In this document: positions 1-6,527 of the stretch, piece by piece
How positions within the stretch are numbered: position 1 is the stretch's first letter
How the letters are laid out: each line of letters starts with the position of its first letter
From: Aquificota bacterium
GTDB taxonomy: Bacteria; Aquificota; Aquificia; Aquificales; Hydrogenothermaceae
NCBI GenBank assembly: GCA_013153235.1
Contig: JAADEU010000026.1
Coordinates: 1 to 13,143 of the forward strand
Reading direction: 5' to 3'
Length of the DNA: 13,143 nt
The notes under the pieces: generated by a model
The model's database searches: none
What the model saw: only the letters and a program-made list of their open reading frames with translations
What the model was told of the DNA's origin: nothing
Program-made: the position numbers and the translations under genes

Positions 1-106
1 AATTCTCTGTATAAATATTTCCCATCGGTTTATCTATGCTATTGGCCACAGAAAAAAAACTGATTAATAATATACCTAAAAACGTGTATAGAACTTTTTT
101 AATCAT
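1..106 (-). CDS. Partial exported protein, N-terminus only (cut by window edge)
   Basis: The first 35 codons of a minus-strand gene run off the left edge. The start is ATG at 106, preceded by an AGAGGA ribosome binding site about 8 nt upstream; a GTG codon lies directly before the ATG. The peptide begins MIKKVLYTFLGILLI and continues through FFSVANS. This is a classic Sec signal peptide: two lysines, a hydrophobic core of about 15 residues, and a probable signal peptidase cut near SVA or ANS. The mature protein is therefore probably periplasmic or outer-membrane, but too little is visible to name it. It lies 68 nt downstream of the histidine kinase on the same strand, so it could be the last gene of that operon or a target of the two-component system. 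Both ideas are inference from position. Confidence 0.6.
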   Translation of the reverse strand, partial: MIKKVLYTFLGILLISFFSVANSIDKPMGNIYTEN

Positions 107-174
107 CACAAGCATCCTCTTGATTTTTTATTACCATTAATAAATATTTACTGTTTTTATGAAAAAATCGTGAG

Positions 175-1152
175 TTATAAAGGTATTTTTAAAACGGTGA
201 GGAAATCCCTGCCAATATGTGTTTTAATTTCCCCTCCATACTGGGAGATGAGGAATTCTGCAATCTCAAGGCCTATACCGGCTCCTTTGTTGACTGTACC
301 CACATCATTTTTGATGAATATGTACACATACTTGCCATCTGAACACATCTTGATGTGTATCCTCTTTTCAGAAAACTTAACGGCATTCTCAATCACCGTA
401 AACAGTATATTTTCTATGTCGTTAGGGTCTATCTTAATATAGATATTTTTCAGTCGTGTGATTACATCCCTGTCTTTCAGGTTCTCAATAAAATGGTGAA
501 GGATATCCTCTACAAGGTCTTTGAGGTTTACCGTTTTTATATTTTTCTCTGCATTCCCAAGGTTTTTCAGTGTTCTTATGGTGAATTTAAAATCTTTTTC
601 TATCAGGGAATAGGCACTTTCCAGTCTGTTTACCGCCTTTATCCTGCATTTGGATTTTATCAGGTCAATGTTTATTCTCTGAACAGATAAGAAGTTCCCC
701 AGTTTATGTGTTATGGTCAAAATAAGTATTTCCAGGTACCTGCGCAGGTATTCCTCTTTCTTAATGTATTTTATTATGGTGAAGTAGATGAGTAGCATTG
801 TGGACAGTATCAGAACTGCGTCCCACATGAGGAGGGTTGTGGCAAACTCCTTTGTTTTTCTGGTTTTGTATTCTTTATCCAGGGTGACGTACCTTCCGTT
901 TACCATTCCGATTATTTCGTAGGAAGGACTGTCAGGAAGCCTGTCAAACAGTTTTATGTATTCCGGTAGTCTGACAGATGGATTGTACCGGTAGACCTCC
1001 ATGTACAGCCTGGACTCCCTGTAAATCTGACCCTCGATACTGTATTTGAAAAACAATACAGCCACCAGATTTATCGCCGAAAGTCCCAGGGCAAGTATAA
1101 ATGTAAATGTAATCAGGACTTTGTTTTCAAAAGACAAAAAATTTTTTTTCAT
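175..1152 (-). CDS. Sensor histidine kinase of a two-component system
   Basis: 325-residue membrane histidine kinase, expected to sense an extracytoplasmic signal, autophosphorylate on histidine and pass the phosphate to the regulator encoded just upstream. Two transmembrane segments are visible (about residues 12-36 and 105-127), enclosing a short periplasmic domain of about 70 residues. The cytoplasmic part has a dimerisation/phosphoacceptor helix with His149 (ITHKLGNFLS), then a HATPase domain with an N box (VIENAVKF, Asn256), a D-x-G element (NDVG, Asp283) and a G box (GAGIGL, 290-295). The usual F box is missing because the D-x-G and G elements are almost adjacent, making the ATP lid very short. 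The residue after the putative phosphohistidine is lysine instead of the usual Glu/Asp. The ATG overlaps the regulator stop codon (ATGA), so translation is coupled. The signal sensed cannot be deduced. Confidence 0.88.
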   Translation of the reverse strand: MKKNFLSFENKVLITFTFILALGLSAINLVAVLFFKYSIEGQIYRESRLYMEVYRYNPSVRLPEYIKLFDRLPDSPSYEIIGMVNGRYVTLDKEYKTRKTKEFATTLLMWDAVLILSTMLLIYFTIIKYIKKEEYLRRYLEILILTITHKLGNFLSVQRINIDLIKSKCRIKAVNRLESAYSLIEKDFKFTIRTLKNLGNAEKNIKTVNLKDLVEDILHHFIENLKDRDVITRLKNIYIKIDPNDIENILFTVIENAVKFSEKRIHIKMCSDGKYVYIFIKNDVGTVNKGAGIGLEIAEFLISQYGGEIKTHIGRDFLTVLKIPL

Positions 1153-1793
1153 TCCAGCTTATAACCTCTCCCTTTGTATGTTTTGATTGAATCTTTTGGA
1201 AGAATCTTCCTTAACTCCTTTATGTACGTTCTCACGATTTCATCACCTACAGGTTTATCTCCCCAGACGTGCTTCAGGATTCTTTCTGTTTCTACTATAG
1301 AGCCCCTATTTCTGAGAAGAAAATGTAGCAGTTCCCATGCTGTTTTTGAAAGTTTTATTTCTTTTCCTTCTTTTGAAACAGTTTTTCCGGTTATGTTAAT
1401 CTCAACATCTCCTATTTTTATAACCTCGTCAATATGTCTCCTCTTTGTCAGGGCATTTATCCTCAGGAGCAGTTCTTTGGGGTTGAAGGGTTTGGTCAGA
1501 TAATCGTCTGCCCCCAGGTTAAAGCAGACCTCCTTGTCTTTTATGTCTGATTTGGCCGTAAGGATTATGACAGGGGTTGTAATCCCTTTGTTCCTCAGCT
1601 GCCTGAGGATATCCTCTCCACGGGAATACTTCAGGATAAGGTCAAGGATTATCACATCGTACTGTTCAAAATTAAATATCTCATCAATATCCCTGTCGTC
1701 TTTTATCCAGTGTACTTCTATTCCATTATCCCTGAGGTATTCTTCCAGACTTTCCCCCAGGATAGGGTCGTCTTCTATAAGCAAAACCCGCAT
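1149..1793 (-). CDS. Two-component response regulator, OmpR/PhoB family
   Basis: 214-residue DNA-binding response regulator. The receiver domain (about residues 1-115) carries the acidic pair Asp8/Asp9, phosphoacceptor Asp51 (VIILDLIL), Thr79 (ILTAKS) and Lys101 (LTKPF). The C-terminal half (about 122-214) is an OmpR-type winged helix ending RTYIKELRKIL...TYKGRGYKLE, with the final wing intact. I chose ATG at 1793 because the receiver fold starts there (MRVLLIEDD) and a GGGGAGA ribosome binding site lies 3 nt upstream. The open frame continues 154 codons further upstream, but only as antisense to ispD and without homology to a receiver, so that extension is rejected. The stop codon overlaps the kinase ATG by 4 nt. 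The gene is divergent from ispD across a 64-nt gap that must hold both promoters. Confidence 0.93.
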   Translation of the reverse strand: MRVLLIEDDPILGESLEEYLRDNGIEVHWIKDDRDIDEIFNFEQYDVIILDLILKYSRGEDILRQLRNKGITTPVIILTAKSDIKDKEVCFNLGADDYLTKPFNPKELLLRINALTKRRHIDEVIKIGDVEINITGKTVSKEGKEIKLSKTAWELLHFLLRNRGSIVETERILKHVWGDKPVGDEIVRTYIKELRKILPKDSIKTYKGRGYKLE

Positions 1794-1812
1794 TTTCTCC
1801 CCTTGTGTTTTA

Positions 1813-1847
1813 GTTTTAAAATTAATGTTAACAAAACTCAAGTTCAA
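1813..1847 (-). promoter_or_regulatory. Possible promoter of the response regulator-kinase operon
   Basis: In the 64-nt divergent gap, the minus strand reads TTGAGT (1836-1841), a 17-nt spacer, then TAAAAC (1813-1818). An overlapping alternative is TTGAAC (1842-1847), 17 nt, then TAATTT. Both match the sigma-70 consensus only partially. The position, 20-50 nt before the regulator start, is right, but the sequence is AT-rich and such matches arise by chance. Confidence 0.3.
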
Positions 1848-1857
1848 GGAGACTATA

Positions 1858-2526
1858 ATGAAGATTGTTGCTCTGCTACTTGCAGCAGGTTCAGGTAAAA
1901 GATTCGGCGAAAAGAAGCAGTTTATTAAACTGAAGGGTGAGCCTCTATTCCAGTACTCCCTGAATACCGTTAATAAAATCGATGTAATAACAGATATCGT
2001 CCTTGTTCTTCCCCCGGAAGATGTGGAAAGGATAAAGGTTTTTTCATTTAAAAATGTTATTAAGGTTGCCGGTGGTGGTGAGAGGCAGGAGTCTGTTTTT
2101 AATGGGTTAATGGCAGCTGGGGATGCGGATATTGTGGTTGTACATGATACAGCAAGACCATTTGCAACAGAAAGGATGTTCATTGACGGAATAAATAATG
2201 TAAAAAAAGGGTGGGACGGGAGTATAACCGCCTTGAAGGCCAGGGATACTATCAAGGTTGTCAGGGATGATACTGTAGTGGATACTCCAGACAGAAAGAA
2301 GCTTTATATAGCCCAGACCCCACAGACCTTTGACTTTAATAAGCTTGTTGATGCCCACAGAAAAGCTATAAAACAGGGAGTTACAGCCACAGACGACAGT
2401 TTCCTTATGGAAAGGGCCGGGTACAGAATTACGGTAAATGAGGGGTCTGTTTTGAATTTCAAAATTACAACCAGGGAGGATATTGTTCTGGCAAACTGTC
2501 TGGTAAAGGGAAAAAAGCCTTTTTAA
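1858..2526 (+). CDS. ispD: 2-C-methyl-D-erythritol 4-phosphate cytidylyltransferase (IspD)
   Basis: Cytoplasmic enzyme of the non-mevalonate (MEP) isoprenoid pathway. It joins CTP and 2-C-methyl-D-erythritol 4-phosphate to give CDP-methylerythritol and pyrophosphate. At 222 residues it has the usual single-domain length. The family signatures are all present: the N-terminal nucleotide loop LLAAGSGKRFG (about 7-17) with Arg15 and Lys20, AGGGERQESVFNGL (71-84), VVVHDTARPF (93-102) with the metal-binding Asp97, ARDTIK (128-133), AQTPQTF (152-158), ATDDSFLMERAG (177-188) and the C-terminal FKITTREDI with Lys202. ATG at 1858 is the start because the nucleotide-binding strand begins there and AAGGAG lies 6 nt upstream. 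The open frame extends further left only as antisense to the response regulator. ispF is not adjacent. Confidence 0.96.
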   Translation: MKIVALLLAAGSGKRFGEKKQFIKLKGEPLFQYSLNTVNKIDVITDIVLVLPPEDVERIKVFSFKNVIKVAGGGERQESVFNGLMAAGDADIVVVHDTARPFATERMFIDGINNVKKGWDGSITALKARDTIKVVRDDTVVDTPDRKKLYIAQTPQTFDFNKLVDAHRKAIKQGVTATDDSFLMERAGYRITVNEGSVLNFKITTREDIVLANCLVKGKKPF

Positions 2527-2590
2527 AAAATTTGTAAAAAATGGAGGGGAGTTTAAGTTAATTAATATAAACACCGCTGGAGGGGACAAA

Positions 2591-2950
2591 ATGGCATCAG
2601 ATGAAACAAAAATTGATATGGAATTGTACTACAAAAGGTTTCTTTCCCTGTTTGAAGAGGTAAAAAAAGATTATCCGAAGTTTGTTGAGTCTTTTATGGG
2701 TTTTTTCAAGGCAACAGAGGGACCGGGAGCCCTTGATTCAAAAACAAAAGAGCTTATTTCCATAGCACTTTCTGTAAAATCCCAGTGTCCTTACTGTATA
2801 GCATTCCATGTGAAAAATGCTATTTCCCATGGGGCAACAAGGGCAGAGATTGTTGAATCTGCAATGGTTGCAGCGTTAATGGGCGGAGGGCCATGTGTAG
2901 CCTATATGAAATACGTGTTTGATGCCTGTGATGAGTTTGTGGCCGGATAA
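2591..2950 (+). CDS. Carboxymuconolactone decarboxylase / AhpD-like family protein
   Basis: 119-residue, all-helical cytoplasmic protein of the CMD/AhpD family. The signature is TKELISIALSVKSQCPYCIAFHVKNA, with Glu54, the redox pair Cys66-Pro-Tyr-Cys69 and His73 in the conserved E...CxxCxxxH arrangement. AhpD members use this site as an alkylhydroperoxidase/disulfide relay; true carboxymuconolactone decarboxylases lack the cysteine pair. A thiol-redox or peroxide-defence role is therefore the better guess, with substrate unknown. The end (GGGPCVAYMKYVFDACDEF) adds two further cysteines, Cys102 and Cys113. The start has a strong GGAGGGGA ribosome binding site. The gene follows ispD by 64 nt. 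Its stop codon abuts, with no gap, the stop codon of the convergent phosphatase gene. Confidence 0.88.
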   Translation: MASDETKIDMELYYKRFLSLFEEVKKDYPKFVESFMGFFKATEGPGALDSKTKELISIALSVKSQCPYCIAFHVKNAISHGATRAEIVESAMVAALMGGGPCVAYMKYVFDACDEFVAG

Positions 2951-3583
2951 TTACATTATTGGATTTTCTTTTGGTTTATAGGCTTCAAGGTGTGCCGTTG
3001 AGTTCAGGAGTTTGATGGATACACCTTCGTTGTTCACCTGAAGTATGGTTATTCCTGTGTTGGAATGCTTGAGTGCCCACAGGTTTTCCATTCCCATACC
3101 GCAGGCCACACAGAGGATACCCTGTATTGAACCACCGTGTGCCACCACCAGTATGTTCTGCTCCGGAAGGTCCAATATGTCCCTGTAAAAAGAGGCCAGT
3201 CTGCTTTCAAACTCTGTAATTTCCTCCTGGGATGGAAGCGGGCATGCAACGGGATTTTTCAACCAATTCTGGAATGTCTGGTAATCTGTTTCAAAGATGT
3301 GGTCGTAGCTTCTGCCTTCCCACTGGCCAAACTTCATTTCTCTGATTCTTGGGTCCTTTTCCACAGGAAGCTCCAGTACATCCCCGATTATTGTGGCCGT
3401 TCTGTAAGCCCTTCTGAGGTCTGAACTAAAAATCCTGTCTATACTGAACCTTTTCAGGGCTTCGGCGGCAAGTCTGGCCTGAACAACACCTGCAGGGGTA
3501 AGGTCTGTATCTATATGACCCTGTACAATCCGCTTTGCGTTGTATTCACTTTCGCCGTGTCTGACCAGAATAATGTTTTTCAA
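2951..3583 (-). CDS. Histidine phosphatase (phosphoglycerate mutase-like) family protein
   Basis: 210-residue phosphatase of the RHG histidine phosphatase superfamily. Catalysis runs through a phosphohistidine: LVRHGESEYN gives Arg8-His9-Gly10, and the second catalytic histidine is His149 in LVVAHGGS. Arg57 (SSDLRRAYRTA) and Glu82 (REMKFGQWEG) complete the phosphate pocket. I chose TTG at 3583 as start: AGGAGG sits 6 nt upstream, and the RHG strand begins 5 residues later. A longer ATG-initiated frame (3625) would overlap the upstream gene by 46 nt and place the start before a good ribosome binding site. The length suits cofactor-dependent mutase-like phosphatases, but the substrate is not determined. 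Candidates are phosphoserine (as in the metal-independent phosphoserine phosphatase of Hydrogenobacter), alpha-ribazole phosphate, or other small phosphoesters. The C-terminal NSTAHLEAY segment resembles the tail of the Hydrogenobacter enzyme, from memory. Confidence 0.9.
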   Translation of the reverse strand: MKNIILVRHGESEYNAKRIVQGHIDTDLTPAGVVQARLAAEALKRFSIDRIFSSDLRRAYRTATIIGDVLELPVEKDPRIREMKFGQWEGRSYDHIFETDYQTFQNWLKNPVACPLPSQEEITEFESRLASFYRDILDLPEQNILVVAHGGSIQGILCVACGMGMENLWALKHSNTGITILQVNNEGVSIKLLNSTAHLEAYKPKENPIM

Positions 3584-4041
3584 GGCTGTCCTCCTATTTC
3601 CAGAAGAACAGGAACTTCTTTGCACTCATTGAATTTTACACAGTGGATACATTCGGTCCACACCTTCTGGGGAAATTCCGATTTATCAACGACCTTAAAA
3701 CCCAGTTTTTCAAAAAATGATGGGACGTAAGTCAGTGCAAAAACCTTTTTTATACCCAGCTGTTTTGCCTCCTGAATGCAGGCCTGGACAATCTGTCTGC
3801 CAATTCCTCTGTTTTGATATTCAGGGAGAATGACCAGGGATTTTATCTCGGCAAGGTCTTCCCAGAAGATGTGGAGGGAGCCTGTACCGATGATTTTTCC
3901 ATTTTCCTCGTATACATAAAAATCCCTTATATTTTCGTAGATACTGTTCAGACTCCTTGGCAGTAAGATACCCTCTATGGCGTATTTCTGCAGTATCTTA
4001 AAAATTTCCTGGGCGTCCTTTACCGTAGCTTTTCTGAGCAA
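3580..4041 (-). CDS. GNAT-family N-acetyltransferase, ArgA-like (putative N-acetylglutamate synthase)
   Basis: 153-residue single GNAT domain that transfers an acetyl group from acetyl-CoA to an amine. The acetyl-CoA pyrophosphate loop is QNRGIG (76-81), following SLVILPEY. The N-terminal LLPRSLNSIYENIRDFYV and the C-terminal FFEKLGFKVVDKSEFPQKVW...C followed by a Cys131-x2-Cys134-x5-Cys140 cluster are typical of the short ArgA-like acetyltransferases (COG1246). These are proposed to make N-acetylglutamate for arginine synthesis in bacteria that lack classical ArgA. That function is inferred from family resemblance. The start codon is TTG at 4041, with AAGGAAGG upstream. The stop overlaps the phosphatase TTG start (TTGA), so the two genes are translationally coupled and probably share a transcript from a TATAAT box at 4078-4083. 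Confidence 0.87.
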   Translation of the reverse strand: MLRKATVKDAQEIFKILQKYAIEGILLPRSLNSIYENIRDFYVYEENGKIIGTGSLHIFWEDLAEIKSLVILPEYQNRGIGRQIVQACIQEAKQLGIKKVFALTYVPSFFEKLGFKVVDKSEFPQKVWTECIHCVKFNECKEVPVLLEIGGQP

Positions 4042-4077
4042 CTAACCTTCCTTTACTACTGGAATTGAAAAGATAAA

Positions 4078-4083
4078 ATTATA
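4078..4083 (-). promoter_or_regulatory. Possible -10 box for the acetyltransferase-phosphatase operon
   Basis: The minus strand carries a perfect TATAAT 36 nt before the TTG start of the acetyltransferase gene, in the 66-nt gap after lon. No good -35 hexamer lies 16-18 nt upstream; the region there is the right arm of the hairpin at the lon stop codon. Transcription might alternatively continue from lon. Confidence 0.35.
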
Positions 4084-4097
4084 CAGGAAACAGATGG

Positions 4098-4126
4098 GAA
4101 GGAGGAATTATTCCTCCTTCTTTTTT
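4098..4126 (+). terminator. Perfect 10-bp hairpin with T-tract, enclosing the lon stop codon
   Basis: GAAGGAGGAA (4098-4107), a TTA loop (4108-4110) and TTCCTCCTTC (4111-4120) form a perfect 10-bp stem. Six Ts follow on the plus strand (4121-4126). Read on the plus strand it is a textbook intrinsic terminator, but no plus-strand gene precedes it closely. On the minus strand the loop is the lon stop codon (TAA) and no T-tract follows, so it should not end lon transcripts by the usual mechanism. It may stop antisense transcription coming through 2951-4041, or protect the lon mRNA 3' end. Confidence 0.6.
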
Positions 4127-6525
4127 CTTCTTCTTTTTTTCTTACCGCTGAGGAGTTTCTCAAAATCCCTTATGGCTATTTTGAACACCTCATCCACATG
4201 CTCAACAAATACCAGATTTATATTCTTCCTTGCAAATGGAGGGATATCCTCCATAACCTCGTCTTTGTTATCTTTCGGTAGAATCACCGTGTCTATCTCT
4301 GCCCTTTTTGCAGCAAGGATTTTCTCCTTCAAACCACCTACAGGGAGGACTTTTCCCCTGAGGGTTATCTCTCCTGTCATCGCAACGTCCGCCCTTACAG
4401 GCAGCTGCGTAAAGAGGGAGCATATGGCTGTGGCTATGGATATACCTGCCGATGGCCCATCTTTAGGTATTGCACCTGCAGGTACGTGAACATGCACATC
4501 GTATTTCTGGAAGTCCTTCACATCTATTCCGTATTCTTCAGATTTTGATTTTACGTATGAAAGGGCTGTCATGGCAGACTCTTTCATCACTTCTCCCAGG
4601 GAACCTGTGAGAATAAGCTGACCCTTTCCAGGCATTCTGGTGGCTTCTATTTTCAGTATCTCTCCACCGACCTCTGTCCATGCAAGTCCTGTAACAACGC
4701 CGATTTCGTCTTTTTTCTCCTTTTCTGGCATGTAAAGGGGAGCACCCAGGAATTTTTTGACAAGGGATTTTGTAACCCTGTATTTTTTCTTCTTTCCTGT
4801 TAGGGCTATCTCCTTTGCTATCTTTCTGAGGACTGCGTTTATCTGTCTTTCAAGGCTCCGGACCCCTGCTTCTCTGGTGTAGTGCCTAATCAGGAATTTC
4901 AGTCCGGCATCTGTAAACTCAACGTATTTAGGTTTCAGTCCAGTTTCTTTAAGCTGTCTTGGTATCAGGTAGTTTTTGGCTATGTGAAGTTTTTCCTCCT
5001 CAGAATAACCGGGTATCCTGATTACCTCCATTCTGTCAAGGAGAGGCCTTGGTATGGTATCTATCCTGTTTGCGGTACATATAAACATAACCTCAGACAG
5101 GTCAAAAGGAACACCCAGATAATGGTCAACAAACTCCCTGTTCTGCTCAGGGTCAAGTACCTCTAAAAGCGCAGATGCAGGGTCTCCCCTGAAATCGGAA
5201 GCCAGTTTGTCAACCTCGTCAAGCATCAGGACAGGGTTTTTGGTACCTGCCTGTTTTATGGCCTGTATAATCCTCCCTGGAAGGGCCCCTACATAGGTTC
5301 TTCTGTGACCCCTTATCTCGGCCTCATCCCTCACTCCACCAAGGGACTGTCTGACGAACTTTCTTCCCAGGGCCCTTGCTATGGACTTACCGAGGGATGT
5401 TTTTCCCACCCCTGGAGGTCCTACAAAGCAGAGTATGGGACCCTTGATTGCCCTGTCCTTTTTCAGCTTCTGTACAGCAAGGTATTCAAGAATCCTTTCC
5501 TTTACCTTTTCAAGGTCGTAGTGGTCTTCATCCAGTACTTTTTTTGCCCTTTTAAGGTCAAGTCTGTCCTTCGTTCTTTTATTCCATGGAAGCTCAACCA
5601 GCCAGTCCAGATATGTCCTTATAACACCTGCTTCGGCGGAGTCAGGATGCATCTTTTCCAGTCTTCTCAGCTGTTTCTCGGCCTCTTTCCTTACCTCTTC
5701 AGGCATTCCAGATTCTTCAATCTTTTTCCTGTACTGCTCTATCTCTTCCTGTCTTTCATCCCTTTCCCCGAGCTCTTCCTGGATGGCTTTTATCTGTTGC
5801 CTGAGGAAATACTCCCTCTGGTCTTTTTCCATAGATTCTCTGGCTGCGGTCCTTATTTTATGCTGTATCTCAAGGAGCCCAACCTCTTTTAGCAGAAGGT
5901 CGTGAACCTTTCTCAGTCTCTCAAGTGGGTCTGTGATTTCCAGGATTTTCTGGGCCTCTTCAGATTTCAGGTCAAGGATTGAAGCAACCAGGTCGGCGAG
6001 TTTTCCAGGCTCTTCAACGGATTTTATAATATCCAGAAGGTCTGGAATAATCTGTTTTCCAAGGGTTATGGCCTTGTCAATCAGGTCCCTTATTGAGTGT
6101 TTAAGGGCCTCTACCTCTATGTTTTCCTCGTAAGTTTCTTTTTCCTCAAGTACCTGTATCCTGACCTTGTAAAGGTCTGCCTCTTTCCTCAGCTCTTCAA
6201 TTTTTCCCCTTGCAACACCCTGTACCAGTATTTTTATCCTGTCGTCGTCAAGCCTCATCATCCTCAGGATTGTTGCCACTGTCCCAATCTGGTACAGGTC
6301 GTCCCCCCCAGGTTCCTCAATGTCTTTGTCCTTCTGAAGGGTGAGGAATATATACCTGTCGTGGTTATCTATTGCCTCTTCTATTGCCTTTATTGAAAAA
6401 GGCCTTCCTACAAAGATTGGAAAGACCATGTATGGAAATATAACAAGGTCTCTTATAGGCAGAAGGGGTAATTCTTCAGGAATCGGTATTTCCAGTTGTT
6501 CGTCTTCGTATGGTGGTTGTATCAT
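4108..6525 (-). CDS. lon: ATP-dependent protease Lon (LonA, endopeptidase La)
   Basis: Cytoplasmic AAA+ serine protease that degrades damaged and regulatory proteins. Full length at 805 residues. Order: N-terminal substrate domain (about 14-210, beginning LPLLPIRDLVIFPYMVFP), a long coiled coil (about 215-300), the AAA+ module with Walker A GPPGVGKT (369-376) and Walker B LMLDEVDK (433-440), arginine-finger and sensor regions (FICTANRIDTIP, RPLLDRMEVI), then the Lon protease domain with the Ser692 (KDGPSAG) - Lys735 (GGLKEK) catalytic dyad. The tail is unusually basic: GKKKRRRKKKEE. ATG at 6525 has an AGGAGG ribosome binding site formed by the last two codons of hsp20, with only 2 nt between the hsp20 stop and the lon start. 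The two proteins are therefore tightly co-expressed for protein quality control. Confidence 0.98.
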   Translation of the reverse strand: MIQPPYEDEQLEIPIPEELPLLPIRDLVIFPYMVFPIFVGRPFSIKAIEEAIDNHDRYIFLTLQKDKDIEEPGGDDLYQIGTVATILRMMRLDDDRIKILVQGVARGKIEELRKEADLYKVRIQVLEEKETYEENIEVEALKHSIRDLIDKAITLGKQIIPDLLDIIKSVEEPGKLADLVASILDLKSEEAQKILEITDPLERLRKVHDLLLKEVGLLEIQHKIRTAARESMEKDQREYFLRQQIKAIQEELGERDERQEEIEQYRKKIEESGMPEEVRKEAEKQLRRLEKMHPDSAEAGVIRTYLDWLVELPWNKRTKDRLDLKRAKKVLDEDHYDLEKVKERILEYLAVQKLKKDRAIKGPILCFVGPPGVGKTSLGKSIARALGRKFVRQSLGGVRDEAEIRGHRRTYVGALPGRIIQAIKQAGTKNPVLMLDEVDKLASDFRGDPASALLEVLDPEQNREFVDHYLGVPFDLSEVMFICTANRIDTIPRPLLDRMEVIRIPGYSEEEKLHIAKNYLIPRQLKETGLKPKYVEFTDAGLKFLIRHYTREAGVRSLERQINAVLRKIAKEIALTGKKKKYRVTKSLVKKFLGAPLYMPEKEKKDEIGVVTGLAWTEVGGEILKIEATRMPGKGQLILTGSLGEVMKESAMTALSYVKSKSEEYGIDVKDFQKYDVHVHVPAGAIPKDGPSAGISIATAICSLFTQLPVRADVAMTGEITLRGKVLPVGGLKEKILAAKRAEIDTVILPKDNKDEVMEDIPPFARKNINLVFVEHVDEVFKIAIRDFEKLLSGKKKRRRKKKEE

Positions 6526-6527
6526 TC

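Noticed and set aside
1534..1857. Upstream extension of the ispD frame
   Set aside because: It is antisense to the response regulator. IspD signatures start at 1858, with AAGGAG just upstream.
1794..2255. 154-codon upstream extension of the response regulator frame
   Set aside because: It is antisense to ispD, adds nothing receiver-like, and the ATG at 1793 has a good ribosome binding site and the conserved receiver start.
2542..2586. TGGAGGGGA occurring twice, 36 nt apart, before the AhpD-like gene
   Set aside because: The second copy is the working ribosome binding site. The first would start only a six-codon peptide (ATG at 2541), most likely chance.
2107..2589. 160-residue minus-strand open frame
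   Set aside because: Shadow of ispD; Cys/Pro-rich composition without family motifs and no ribosome binding site.
5305..5892. 195-residue plus-strand open frame inside lon
   Set aside because: Antisense shadow of the Lon coding sequence; Phe/Leu/Tyr-rich low-complexity composition and no recognisable domain.
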